Of a DNA stretch of 64,000 nt, positions 42,586 to 51,395 are shown piece by piece. Source of the stretch: an uncultured Verrucomicrobiota bacterium (GTDB lineage Bacteria > Verrucomicrobiota > Verrucomicrobiia > Limisphaerales > UBA9464). Each line of letters begins with the position of its first letter. Position 1 is the first letter of the stretch. The notes below the pieces were generated by a model, which saw only the letters and a program-made list of their open reading frames with translations, was not told where the DNA came from and did not search any database. The stretch covers positions 62,001 to 126,000 of the forward strand of contig CAJAHH010000010.1 of assembly GCA_903939515.1 (NCBI GenBank), in the 5' to 3' direction. The translations under genes and the position numbers were made by a program.

Positions 42586-45003
42586 TCAGAACCGGAAACG
42601 AATCTGACCACTGATCCGGAACGGTTGTTCCGGATAAATCACGTCATTGCCGGCAAAACTCGGGTCGATGGAGGTCCAATTCCGTTGGTCGGTAATGTTG
42701 AAGAAGTTGATTTGCACGTCCCACTTCGGCTGGCGGTAGAACACGAAGGCGTTGATCACGTACTGCATGGGGATGCGCAGTGAACCCTCTTGGTTCTGCC
42801 ATTGTTCGCCAGTGACCTGCGGACCGAAACTGGCCCCGAAGCCGTTGTCCAACTGGTAAGTGACGTAGGAGTTGAACATCACCTGAGGCACGCTCGCCGC
42901 GCGGATCTTGCCGCGCTTCACCGTGGTGTAGTTGGGAGAGCCGAGGCCGGTGCCCGAAGCGCCATCCACGAAGAAACCCACCGGGTAGCCGTCTAGGTAA
43001 TTACCCGTCTGCTGGTAGCTGGCGTCGTCCTGCTCCGCGTTCTGGTAGGTGAAGTTGGCGCTGGCGTTAAAGTTCCGGTTGGGTTGGTAGAAGGACTCCA
43101 GCTCGACCCCTTGAGTCTCGATGCCGATCGGATTGCCAACCAACTGCGGAGCCAGGCGGGTTTGCTGAAAGAGCGCCCCGCTCACGAACACCTGATTTTC
43201 GAAGAGACTGGCCTTGGAACCCACCTCGATGAGCTCGCTTTCGGCGGAGAGTGACCGACTGAGCGAGGTCTTGGTGTTGGAGGTGCCGTCGACACCGCCG
43301 AAATTGGCGTTGCCCTGGATGGCATTGACCACGTTGTAGGTGGCATAGCTGCTCAGCACCGGGGTCCACTTGTAAATGCCGCTGATGAAGACCGAGGTGT
43401 TGAAGACATCGGTGGAGACATTGTAATTCGAACCGGCCGCCTTGCCGACGTACTCCGGACTCTTGGTCTGAGCTCCAATGAGATCACCACGGCCGCCAGC
43501 GATAATGGAGAACTTGTCGTGCAACTTCATGTCCCACTGGGTGAAGAAGCCGCTCTGAGCGATCTCGGAATTCTGATCCCCAGAGCCGAATCCGTTGGCG
43601 CCGTAGCCCGGAGCGCCGGGCACCAGCAATGAGCTTCCGCCGTAGGTAGTCACCAGCGGGGTGGGAGGCAGCCGGAACGTCGACGAAGGCTGGGTGACGT
43701 CATAAAGAAACAGCGGCTCCACCGAGAAGTCCTGGTAGGTCACGAGCGACTGGTAGCGCAAGTCCACGCCGCTGATGGTCTTAATCGGCAGCTCATAGTT
43801 ACCCACCGCCGGGGTGATCTCGTAGTGCAGCTCGGAACGGTTGTTGGCCATCCAGTTTTCCGGCACCCATTCGGTGTAGCCATAACCCGAGGCCTTGCGG
43901 GACTCCATGGTCTCGCCATAGGTCCGGTTGACGATCTTTCCGAAGTCGTTGATCTGATAATTAGCGATGAGCTGCGAGGAGAACTTCTGGCCCGCCGCGC
44001 TGTCGAAGGGCGAGTTGATCGTCTGCCACGGATAGACCTTCACCCGCGTGGCGAGGTTGGTATTGAGCAACGCGAAATTGGCGTTCTGGCCGTATGCCCC
44101 GATGGAGGTCAGAGCATCGCCGAAGCGGTTGTTGGGAAGCACCGGTCCAGCGATGTACACCCGGTCATCGATGAGTTCCTGAGTCACACGGTTAATTCCG
44201 ATCACCTCATTAAAGTGCGAGGTGTAGAACTGGGCGTTCCAGTCGACAGTGAGCTTGTCGTTGGCGCGCCAAGTCAGGGCCGTGAAGACATCCTGCGTGT
44301 TGTCCTGCACATTCCGGTAGTAGCCATCAGCCTCGCGACCGAGGTAGCTCACCCGGAAAGCCACCTTGTCGTTGATGGGCCCGCCGAAATCGAGGACCCA
44401 CTCCGGGTTGAAATAGCTCTGACCTCCGGGGACAAAGCTGCCCCACCGACTGATCACCTCACCGTGGAAACCATCGAAGTAAGGGAGCTTGGAAACGAAG
44501 TTCACATAGCCGCCCGGACCTTGTCCTTGCGGTCCGTAGACCGCGGAACCCGGTCCCTTGACGATGTCCATGGCCTCCACGCCGTTGAAGCTGGCGAGCA
44601 TGGAGTTGCGGCTGTAACTCGTCCGCTGCCCGTTTTGGTAAATTTCCGAAAGGTCACCGCGGATAACCGGCACATTGGCCAATCCATAGCGCGACGGCGT
44701 GTAGACGCCCGGGGAGTACTGATTGAAATCCGTGGCTCGAGAAATCGCACGGGCTTCCATCTGGGCCTTGGTCACCAGCGACACCGAACGGGGCGTCTCC
44801 AAAATGCTGCGGTCGTCACCCATGACCGACTCGACCGGACGAGCCGTCGGCAACACGGTCTCCTCAATGGGGAGCCCCTCGACAACAACTTTGTCGAGGA
44901 CGTTGGTGGACCCGGGAGTCTGGGCCATGGCCCAGTGTCCGGTGGACAGCGCAAGGGCCGCAAACGATCCGATGCGGATCGGCAACCATAGAGTGAATTT
45001 CAT
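42586..45003 (-). CDS. TonB-dependent outer-membrane receptor (siderophore-type)
   Basis: Outer-membrane importer of 805 aa. A signal peptide (about residues 1-27) is followed by a TonB-box-like DKVVVEG (about 38-44), the plug domain with IVKGPGSAVYGPQGQGPGGY (about 148-167), and a 22-strand barrel that ends in the aromatic FRISGQIRFRF. The plug pattern is that of ferric siderophore receptors. No Fur-like box is clear upstream and no partner permease or regulator is linked, so iron as the substrate is only suggested. The 372-bp upstream region is AT-rich near 45050-45110, probably its promoter. Confidence 0.9.
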   Translation of the reverse strand: MKFTLWLPIRIGSFAALALSTGHWAMAQTPGSTNVLDKVVVEGLPIEETVLPTARPVESVMGDDRSILETPRSVSLVTKAQMEARAISRATDFNQYSPGVYTPSRYGLANVPVIRGDLSEIYQNGQRTSYSRNSMLASFNGVEAMDIVKGPGSAVYGPQGQGPGGYVNFVSKLPYFDGFHGEVISRWGSFVPGGQSYFNPEWVLDFGGPINDKVAFRVSYLGREADGYYRNVQDNTQDVFTALTWRANDKLTVDWNAQFYTSHFNEVIGINRVTQELIDDRVYIAGPVLPNNRFGDALTSIGAYGQNANFALLNTNLATRVKVYPWQTINSPFDSAAGQKFSSQLIANYQINDFGKIVNRTYGETMESRKASGYGYTEWVPENWMANNRSELHYEITPAVGNYELPIKTISGVDLRYQSLVTYQDFSVEPLFLYDVTQPSSTFRLPPTPLVTTYGGSSLLVPGAPGYGANGFGSGDQNSEIAQSGFFTQWDMKLHDKFSIIAGGRGDLIGAQTKSPEYVGKAAGSNYNVSTDVFNTSVFISGIYKWTPVLSSYATYNVVNAIQGNANFGGVDGTSNTKTSLSRSLSAESELIEVGSKASLFENQVFVSGALFQQTRLAPQLVGNPIGIETQGVELESFYQPNRNFNASANFTYQNAEQDDASYQQTGNYLDGYPVGFFVDGASGTGLGSPNYTTVKRGKIRAASVPQVMFNSYVTYQLDNGFGASFGPQVTGEQWQNQEGSLRIPMQYVINAFVFYRQPKWDVQINFFNITDQRNWTSIDPSFAGNDVIYPEQPFRISGQIRFRF

Positions 45004-45375
45004 TGATCAGTGCTTTGCTTGTTAAACAATTCAAAGCATTACTCCGAAGAGCCAGAAAAAATTCACCATTAACCAATTTGTTTAGTCATTTATTCGAATA
45101 TGGCTGCCTGAGCCGAACCACGTCGTTAGTCAGAGTGATGGCTTGCCGGATTTGCACCGTTCATGATGTAACTCGAGACTGGAGGGCCACGCTGAATGAA
45201 CGAGACATGGTTGGTCCGATCGAGCGGACAGTAGTCCACCTTTCGAGCCCCGAGACATTTGAAGTACAAACCCTGTTTTCTCCCGGCCAGAGATGGGCAA
45301 ATTGAAACTCATCACTTCTGGAGCGATGAGCAGGGACTGAACAGTGTTCAGACACCGACAAACAGCAGGCTCGAT
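45004..45375. other. Intergenic region upstream of the TonB receptor
   Basis: 372 bp without a convincing gene. The part next to the receptor (about 45030-45110) is markedly AT-rich for this genome and probably holds its promoter. A perfect 15-bp dyad CTGAACAGTGTTCAG (45337-45351) lies 25 nt past the prepilin stop; with no T-run it could be a weak terminator or a protein site. Confidence 0.55.
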
Positions 45376-46134
45376 TTATTTCTTGGTCGCAACCGTGGCG
45401 GCCAAGCGGTCGAAGTCGCGATCGACAGGCTTCTGTGCCGGGGCATCCCAACTGTGCTTGCCGGTCATCGGTTCGAGCCACTTGTAGATTTCAGAATGGC
45501 CGTCGGCAAAAGTGAGGTTGGCACCCTTGTTGTGGCGATCCGAGGGATCGTTCTGCCAAACCCGGTTGTCCACTTGGATGGCGAAATACCCATCCTCAAG
45601 GGTTTTCGTGCTCTCATCGATAAACACCAAGGCGCCTGAAGGATCGGGGTCAATGATGTCCGAGGTCTTCCTGCGCACCGGGTAGCGCGGATTCACCCAA
45701 TCGACGTTGCTGTTCATCTGACCCGACATGGCGTAACTGCGGACGCGTCGAAAGCGCCTACCCTGAAACTTGTAGTCATCGGCGGGGCAGACGTAGATCG
45801 CCTCGGATGAATTGTACGGGTACAGCTTGCCCGTAATGATGTTGTTGCGGTTGGTGTGGCCCGGGGCGGAGTTGACGTCCCCGAGAATCCAAGCCTCCGG
45901 AGTACCTAGGTAATTTGGGACCAGCTTTTCTTGATTGTCACCCGTGTAGAGAATCCATGCCAGACAGAGCTGTTTGGTGTTCGACAGGCAGGAGATAGAC
46001 AGCGCCTTGGATTTGGCCTTGGAGAGCGCCGGTAGCAGCATGCCTGCGAGAATGGCGATGATGGCAATGACGACCAACAGTTCGATCAAAGTGAAACCCC
46101 TCCGTTTGCACCCAATTTGTCTCTGAGTTTTCAT
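45376..46134 (-). CDS. Prepilin-type protein with H-X9-DG C-terminal motif
   Basis: Type II secretion/type IV pilus pseudopilin-like protein of 252 aa, of the kind amplified in planctomycetes and verrucomicrobia. The cleavage/methylation motif [19 protein letters not shown] lies at about residues 11-29; cleavage would fall before Phe. The globular part carries the C-terminal motif [12 protein letters not shown] (His, nine residues, Asp-Gly). I set the start at ATG 46134. It is not linked to the gspE-gspF genes at 1.3-4.2 kb. Functions in this expanded family are unknown, but many members are surface or secreted proteins. Confidence 0.9.
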   Translation of the reverse strand: MKTQRQIGCKRRGFTLIELLVVIAIIAILAGMLLPALSKAKSKALSISCLSNTKQLCLAWILYTGDNQEKLVPNYLGTPEAWILGDVNSAPGHTNRNNIITGKLYPYNSSEAIYVCPADDYKFQGRRFRRVRSYAMSGQMNSNVDWVNPRYPVRRKTSDIIDPDPSGALVFIDESTKTLEDGYFAIQVDNRVWQNDPSDRHNKGANLTFADGHSEIYKWLEPMTGKHSWDAPAQKPVDRDFDRLAATVATKK

Positions 46135-46173
46135 AAAATTTTCTTTCAACAGGCGTCTTCGTTTAACCATCAA

Positions 46174-46445
46174 TCACCGTTGCTCGACCCAATCCTTCCA
46201 TGATGGATCAGACAGATCTGATTCGGCCAAGTGGAGTAAAGCGAGCTACTGCCTGAAGTTCTCCCGAGTCAAGCGCCTGTGTTGGATTTGTGCACCTCGC
46301 TCTCTAGGCGATCTTCACCGTCCAATTCTCCGGCACCCACCCGCGAGTCACGATAATCTTCGGAGCATCAAAACATCTTTCAATCCGTGGACTTCGGAAT
46401 TGAGGGTTTGCTGCAAAAGGCGGAGACTGGGAGTCCTTCAAAATC
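46174..46445. other. Intergenic region with a possible gene relic
   Basis: 272 bp before ridA. On the minus strand (about 46311-46376) a frame reads FDAPKIIVTRGWVPENWTV then KIA and a stop, protein-like for some 20 codons but with no start or further body. It could be the 3' remnant of a deleted gene or chance. No promoter stands out. Confidence 0.35.
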
Positions 46446-46907
46446 ATGAGTGCCGAATCCCAACTCGCTGCCCTTTCACTCGTCCTTCCCCCTGCCCCGA
46501 AACCTGTGGCGGTCTACAAACCCCTGGTGGTCTTCGGTAACGCTGCCTACGTGTCGGGTCATGGTCCAGTGCGCACCGACGGCACGTTGATCACGGGCGT
46601 CGTGGGCAAAGACCTCGACTTGGACGCCGGGAAAGCCGCCGCCCGACAAGTGGGCCTGGCCATTCTGGCGACCTTGCGTTCGCAACTCGGATCCCTCGAC
46701 AAAGTGAAGCGCGTGGTGAAGACCCTGGGCATGGTGAATTCGGCTGCTGATTTCTACGATCACCCGAAAGTCATCAACGGCTGCAGCGAGCTCTTCGCGG
46801 AAATCTGGGGCCCTGAGAATGGCATCGGAGCCCGCAGCGCCGTCGGTATGGGACCGCTGCCCGGAAATATTTCCGTCGAGATCGAGGTCATCTTCGAACT
46901 TCACTGA
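46446..46907 (+). CDS. RidA family protein (enamine/imine deaminase)
   Basis: YjgF/RidA-type protein of 153 aa. RidA proteins hydrolyse reactive 2-aminoacrylate and related imines released by PLP-dependent dehydratases. This is the longer form whose N-terminus begins LAALSLVLPPAPKPVAVYKP; the end GARSAVGMGPLPGNISVEIE has the conserved Arg that orients the carboxylate. It is the first gene of a four-gene plus-strand operon, 15 nt before a D-threonine aldolase/D-serine dehydratase-like gene, which is a natural source of such imines. Confidence 0.9.
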   Translation: MSAESQLAALSLVLPPAPKPVAVYKPLVVFGNAAYVSGHGPVRTDGTLITGVVGKDLDLDAGKAAARQVGLAILATLRSQLGSLDKVKRVVKTLGMVNSAADFYDHPKVINGCSELFAEIWGPENGIGARSAVGMGPLPGNISVEIEVIFELH

Positions 46908-46922
46908 TACACCCGCGATCCG

Positions 46923-48050
46923 ATGTCCCCAAACCCCTGGTACGTTCTGGAGAATGCGGCGGAAATTCCGTCGCCGACGCTGGTCCTGCACCGGGACCGG
47001 ATCGAAGCCAATTTGAGACGCATGGTGGCCATCGCTGGAGATCCGCTCCGGTTGTGGCCCCATGTAAAAACCCACAAGCTGCCCGAGCTGATCGCCTGGC
47101 AGGTGGGGTTGGGGATCGTTCAATTCAAATGTGCCACCATTGCTGAGGCCGAGATGGTGGCCGGGGTTAGCGGTGTCCGGAGCATCCTGCTCGCGGTCCA
47201 ACCCGTGGGTCCGCAAATCGAGCGTTGGATCCGTCTGGCCGAGCGATTTCCGGGCATCCAGTGGTCAGCTATCGTCGATGACCCCGAGGTGGTGGAATCG
47301 CTTCGGGCTGCCGCCGCCGCGTGTGCAATCGCACCCCCCCTCAGAATTTGGATCGACCTCGACATCGGCCAACACCGCACCGGCATCGCACCTGATCGAG
47401 TCTCCGGCAGCCAGTTGCTCCGATCTCTGCTGGCCGCGGAGCCCACGTTGCGCTTGGACGGCCTGCATGCCTACGACGGCCATTTGGGCATCACCGATCT
47501 GGCTGAGCGCACCCGCACTTGCGATGAGGCCTTCGCGCCCGTGGCTGCGTTGCGGGCCTCTCTGGAAACCGAGCTCGGATATCGCCTCCAGGTACTGGCC
47601 GGCGGTTCCCCAACCTTCGCCATCCATGCGACGCGCGCCGATGTCTTGCTGAGCCCGGGCACCACCGTGCTCTGGGACGCCGGCTACGCCCACAAGCTGC
47701 CCGACCTGCCCTTCGAGCCCGCGGCCGTGCTCCTGTCACGCATCATCAGCCGTCCCGCCCCCGGGCAAGTGTGCCTGGACCTCGGACACAAGGCCGTGGC
47801 CTCGGAAATGCCCCACCCGCGGACCCTGTTCCTGAACCTCCCGGACGCCACCGCTCTCAGTCACAGCGAAGAACATTTGGTGGTCGAATCGCCGGCGGCC
47901 GACGCTAGGCGTTTGGGCGACACGGTCTACTCCCTACCCTGGCATGTGTGCCCGACCGTGGCCTTGCACCAGGAAGTCTGGCTGGCCGAGAACGGCCGGG
48001 CCACGAGGGCTTGGACGGTCCAGGCCCGCGGCCGTCGAATTTCCATCTGA
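46923..48050 (+). CDS. D-threonine aldolase / D-serine dehydratase-like PLP enzyme
   Basis: Fold-type III PLP enzyme of 375 aa (alanine-racemase-like N-terminal barrel plus C-terminal metal-binding domain). The PLP lysine sits in LWPHVKTHKLPEL (about residues 40-52). The C-terminal motif LPWHVCPTVALHQ provides the His and Cys metal ligands found in both D-threonine aldolase (Mn) and eukaryote-type D-serine dehydratase (Zn). The two activities cannot be told apart from sequence alone: aldolase gives glycine and acetaldehyde, dehydratase gives 2-aminoacrylate. RidA upstream favours a dehydratase; the alcohol dehydrogenase downstream favours an aldehyde product. Confidence 0.88.
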   Translation: MSPNPWYVLENAAEIPSPTLVLHRDRIEANLRRMVAIAGDPLRLWPHVKTHKLPELIAWQVGLGIVQFKCATIAEAEMVAGVSGVRSILLAVQPVGPQIERWIRLAERFPGIQWSAIVDDPEVVESLRAAAAACAIAPPLRIWIDLDIGQHRTGIAPDRVSGSQLLRSLLAAEPTLRLDGLHAYDGHLGITDLAERTRTCDEAFAPVAALRASLETELGYRLQVLAGGSPTFAIHATRADVLLSPGTTVLWDAGYAHKLPDLPFEPAAVLLSRIISRPAPGQVCLDLGHKAVASEMPHPRTLFLNLPDATALSHSEEHLVVESPAADARRLGDTVYSLPWHVCPTVALHQEVWLAENGRATRAWTVQARGRRISI

Positions 48051-48074
48051 TCACCGCCCCGAAATTAAAAGCCC

Positions 48075-48371
48075 ATGCTCGTTGTTCATGTGTTGGTCGA
48101 GGTGAAGCCCGAATCGGTGGCCGACTTCATTGCCGCCACCCGCGCCAATGCCGAAGCCTCACTGCGGGAACCGGGAGTGGCCCGCTTCGACGTGGTGCAA
48201 CAGCAGGACGACCCTTGCCGGTTCGTGCTCATAGAGGCCTACCGCACTGAATCGGCCCCGGCCGATCACAAAGCCACCCCGCACTACGCCACCTGGCGCG
48301 ACACGGTGGCACCCATGATGGCCGTGCCCCGACAGAGCGTGCGCTACCACTCCGTCCACCTTCCGGACTAA
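48075..48371 (+). CDS. LsrG/YgiN-like antibiotic biosynthesis monooxygenase fold protein
   Basis: Small dimeric ferredoxin-like ABM-fold protein of 98 aa. The pattern [20 protein letters not shown] and [16 protein letters not shown] matches the LsrG/YgiN branch, in which LsrG isomerises phospho-AI-2 and others act on quinols. There is no lsr locus here. Its TAA stop shares one base with the next start (TAATG, 48369-48373), so it is translated together with the alcohol dehydrogenase. The actual substrate is unknown. Confidence 0.85.
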   Translation: MLVVHVLVEVKPESVADFIAATRANAEASLREPGVARFDVVQQQDDPCRFVLIEAYRTESAPADHKATPHYATWRDTVAPMMAVPRQSVRYHSVHLPD

Positions 48372-49540
48372 TGCCCTCTCCGGCCAGCGCCTTCGAATTT
48401 GCCCCACCGGAGCGCATCGTCTTCGGTCCCGGAAAGGTCAGTCAGGCCGGGACGCTCACCGCCTCGTTGAGCAACTCAGCGATGCTGGTCACCGGCCGCG
48501 ATGTGCGACGAGCGGAACCCGTGCGGGAATCTTTTCGATCGGCCGGGTTGAACTGGGTGGAATGGGCGGTGGCGGGCGAACCCACGGTGTCCGAGGTACG
48601 GGCCGGAGCCGAAGCAGCCCGAAGCCTCGGCGTCGACTGCGTGGTGGCTTGCGGTGGCGGATCGGTTCTCGATGCCGGCAAGGCCATCGCGGCACTGACG
48701 CCTCAATCGGGCGATGTGTTCCGATTTTTGGAGATCATCGGACAGGGGCTTCCACTCGAAAACCATCCCCTGCCCTTCCTGGCAATGCCGACCACCGCCG
48801 GGACTGGAGCCGAGGCCACGCGGAATGCAGTGCTCACTTCACCCGAGCACGCGTTGAAGGTCAGTTTGCGGAGCCCGAAAATGGTGCCCCGCATCGCTTT
48901 GATCGACCCCAGCCTGTCCCTCGGGCTTCCACCCGAACTCACGGCCTGCACGGGCCTCGATGCACTCACTCAGTTGCTGGAGCCTTGGGTCAGCTGCAAG
49001 GCCAACGGCATGACCGACGCCTGCTGCCGCGAGGGAATCCCGCGGATGGTGCGTTCGTTGGGCAAGGCCATCGCCAACGGCCAGAACCTCGAAGCCCGTA
49101 CCGACCTCGCCTACGGAGCCTTCCTCAGCGGGTTGGCGCTGGCTCATTCCGGCCTGGGGGCGGTCCACGGGCTGGCCGGGCCCATCGGCGGACGCTTTCA
49201 GGCACCCCATGGCGCGGTTTGTGCCGCGCTGTTGGGCCCCGTCTGGCGGGCCAATGTCGAAACCTTGTCCCGGACAACGCCCGGACATTTCGCCCTCGAA
49301 CGCTACCGACAGGCCGCCCAGTGGCTGACAGGCTGCCCAGCGGCCTCGATCGACGAGGGACTCCGCTGGATCACCGAATCGGTGCACGGATGGCAAATCC
49401 CTCGACTGGCCCAGTATGGACTCCGCGTCTCGGATTTTCCCGAGCTGGTCCGGGCTGCCCAAGCCTCCAGCAGCATGAAGGGCAACCCCATCCGACTGAC
49501 CGATGAGGTGTTGCTGCAAGTCCTCGCTGAGGCGTACTGA
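48371..49540 (+). CDS. Iron-containing alcohol dehydrogenase family protein
   Basis: Group III (iron-type) dehydrogenase of 389 aa. The NAD-binding part has VVACGGGSVLDAGKAIA and the MPTTAGTGAEATRNAV motif. The metal site is in GLALAHSGLGAVHGLAGPIG and GRFQAPHGAVCAALL, with the His residues in place. Family members reduce aldehydes or oxidise alcohols; maleylacetate reductases have a different metal-site pattern. Position at the end of the RidA-aldolase operon suggests it acts on the aldehyde product. Overlaps the ABM gene by one base. Confidence 0.92.
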   Translation: MPSPASAFEFAPPERIVFGPGKVSQAGTLTASLSNSAMLVTGRDVRRAEPVRESFRSAGLNWVEWAVAGEPTVSEVRAGAEAARSLGVDCVVACGGGSVLDAGKAIAALTPQSGDVFRFLEIIGQGLPLENHPLPFLAMPTTAGTGAEATRNAVLTSPEHALKVSLRSPKMVPRIALIDPSLSLGLPPELTACTGLDALTQLLEPWVSCKANGMTDACCREGIPRMVRSLGKAIANGQNLEARTDLAYGAFLSGLALAHSGLGAVHGLAGPIGGRFQAPHGAVCAALLGPVWRANVETLSRTTPGHFALERYRQAAQWLTGCPAASIDEGLRWITESVHGWQIPRLAQYGLRVSDFPELVRAAQASSSMKGNPIRLTDEVLLQVLAEAY

Positions 49541-49561
49541 AGCCGCCCGTCGACCGACGGG

Positions 49562-51298
49562 TCAGCAGTCCGCCAGTCGATCCAAGGCTTCCGAAACCCG
49601 GGCCACGAGCGGTCGAACCGTTTCGCGGCCGAAGTCAAAGCGGCAACCGGCCTTGGCGAAGAGTTCCGGCAACGGGCGACTACCACCGAGAGCCAATCCC
49701 GCTTGATAATCGGCCAGAGCCTTCACCGGATCCCGCTGAGCATTGACCCAAACTTGCAATGCACCCAATTGGGCGATGCCGTACTCGACGTAGTAGAAGG
49801 GGTACAGGAAGACGTGGAGTTGCTTGTGCCAGAGGTTGGCCCGGGCCGATTCGCACCCGGACCAGTCGATGTCTCCGCCAAACCGGTCCATCAACGCCAG
49901 CCAGGCAGCCCGACGTTCGTCGCGGGTATGGTTGGGATGAGAGTAAATCCAATGCTGGAAGGCATCGATGGTGGCAATCCACGGAAAGACTCCAATGACT
50001 CCCTCGAGATGAACCGTCCGTGCCCGCAGCGCGTCCGTCGGACTGTAGAATACCTCCAGATGCTCCGCCCCGAGCAGTTCCATGGCCATGGAAGCCACCT
50101 CGCAAAACTCAATGGGTGCCTCGCGATAGAGGGGCAAATCCTGCTCCCGACAGGCCAGTGCATGAAAGGCATGCCCGGCCTCATGGAGCATGGTCTCCAA
50201 ATCGCGCTGAAGGCCGACTGAGTTCATGAAAATGAAGGGCAAACGCGCCTCGCTCAACGTATATTGGTAGCCACCCGGGGCCTTGCCCTTGCGGTTGTCC
50301 AAATCGAGCAAGCGCTTCTCCCTCATCCCACGGAATCCGGCCGCCAACTCAGGGTTCATGCGGTCAAACACAGTCTGAACCCCAGTCTCCATCTCCGCTG
50401 AGGTGGAAAAGGGCTTCAACGGCGGACGGTTCAAGGGATCGACTTGCGTGTCCCACGGACGCAAGCGCTCCACCCCGAGCTTGTGGCAACGCTCCGACTG
50501 CAACCGCCGAAAAATCGGCATGACCTCCGTTTCAATGGCGTCGTGAAACTTGCGGCAATCCTCCGGCCCGTAGTCAAAGCGTCCCCGCATCCGGTAGGCA
50601 TAGGCCACGTAGTCCGGGAACCCGGCATTGAGGGCAATTTGGTGACGGATGCGAATCAACTCATCGAGGAACGCATCAAAACGATCGGCCTCCTGAACTC
50701 GGCGACCGGCCACCGATTTCCAGGCCTCTTCACGCACAGCTCGATCGGGGTCTTCCTGAAAGCGCCCCATAGCCACGAGCGTCGTCTCCTCGCCCCGGAA
50801 ATTTACCGTCAGGCTGCCACTGAGTTTATTGTACTCGTTACCCACCTTGGCCTCTTCGGTCTCCAGGGGGATATTTTCTGGACGGTATAATTCCACCTGA
50901 AGGGCCGTCGCCCGATCAAAGACCTCATACTTGGCCCGAGGCAACTGGGACCGAAGCGGGTGCTTCAAGAACAACTCGGCCATGGCAAACTGGCGCGGCT
51001 TGAGCGCGGGATCCATTACCTCCACGAAATGCAAGTAGGCCTTCTCAGCCTCGGCGTTGTCGGTGTGGCAGGTCTTGGCGATGTACCGACGGGCCCGTTC
51101 TTCATCGAGAGCGGCGGCCAATTCACCGGAATCCAACAACCACCGTTCCAACTCGGCTACTGTGGCGCAACCGGCCGCTCGGACCTCGAGTTGATCAAAC
51201 AATGGAGCCACAGCCTCCCATTCTCCCAAAGCCAAGATTGCCGGCACAAAGCGTCGAGGGCGATAGGGCGGCAAATCTCCAAATGGCAAAAGACTCAT
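49562..51298 (-). CDS. M3 family oligoendopeptidase (PepF-like)
   Basis: Cytoplasmic zinc oligopeptidase of 578 aa, M3B (PepF) group. The HEXXH motif is HEAGH (His372, Glu373, His376) inside MLHEAGHAFHALACRE, with the third ligand Glu about 28 residues further on in PIEFCEVASMAMELLG. The C-terminal YYVEYGIAQLGALQVW stretch matches the substrate-binding Tyr region. Such enzymes cut short peptides. It is convergent with the alcohol dehydrogenase gene and divergent from the CvpA-like gene, with 97 bp to the latter. Confidence 0.92.
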   Translation of the reverse strand: MSLLPFGDLPPYRPRRFVPAILALGEWEAVAPLFDQLEVRAAGCATVAELERWLLDSGELAAALDEERARRYIAKTCHTDNAEAEKAYLHFVEVMDPALKPRQFAMAELFLKHPLRSQLPRAKYEVFDRATALQVELYRPENIPLETEEAKVGNEYNKLSGSLTVNFRGEETTLVAMGRFQEDPDRAVREEAWKSVAGRRVQEADRFDAFLDELIRIRHQIALNAGFPDYVAYAYRMRGRFDYGPEDCRKFHDAIETEVMPIFRRLQSERCHKLGVERLRPWDTQVDPLNRPPLKPFSTSAEMETGVQTVFDRMNPELAAGFRGMREKRLLDLDNRKGKAPGGYQYTLSEARLPFIFMNSVGLQRDLETMLHEAGHAFHALACREQDLPLYREAPIEFCEVASMAMELLGAEHLEVFYSPTDALRARTVHLEGVIGVFPWIATIDAFQHWIYSHPNHTRDERRAAWLALMDRFGGDIDWSGCESARANLWHKQLHVFLYPFYYVEYGIAQLGALQVWVNAQRDPVKALADYQAGLALGGSRPLPELFAKAGCRFDFGRETVRPLVARVSEALDRLADC

Positions 51299-51395
51299 TC
51301 TGACAAACCATGGAAACCAACTGCCTGATTCGCAAGACTTGCAGGAACTGGATTTTCAGCGTGCGCGTTGGCACAGAACTTTCTAGCCTAACGGC

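Noticed and set aside
43825-44991. A 388-codon plus-strand frame opposite the TonB receptor
   Set aside because: Antisense shadow; the minus-strand product has signal peptide, plug and barrel end, and the plus frame has no recognisable domain.
45004-45110. Fur box for the TonB receptor
   Set aside because: The region is AT-rich but I found no stretch close to the GATAAT-type 19-bp consensus.
45337-45351. CTGAACAGTGTTCAG as a LexA-type SOS box
   Set aside because: The half-sites are in the wrong order and spacing for known LexA boxes, and the site is downstream of a gene rather than in front of one.
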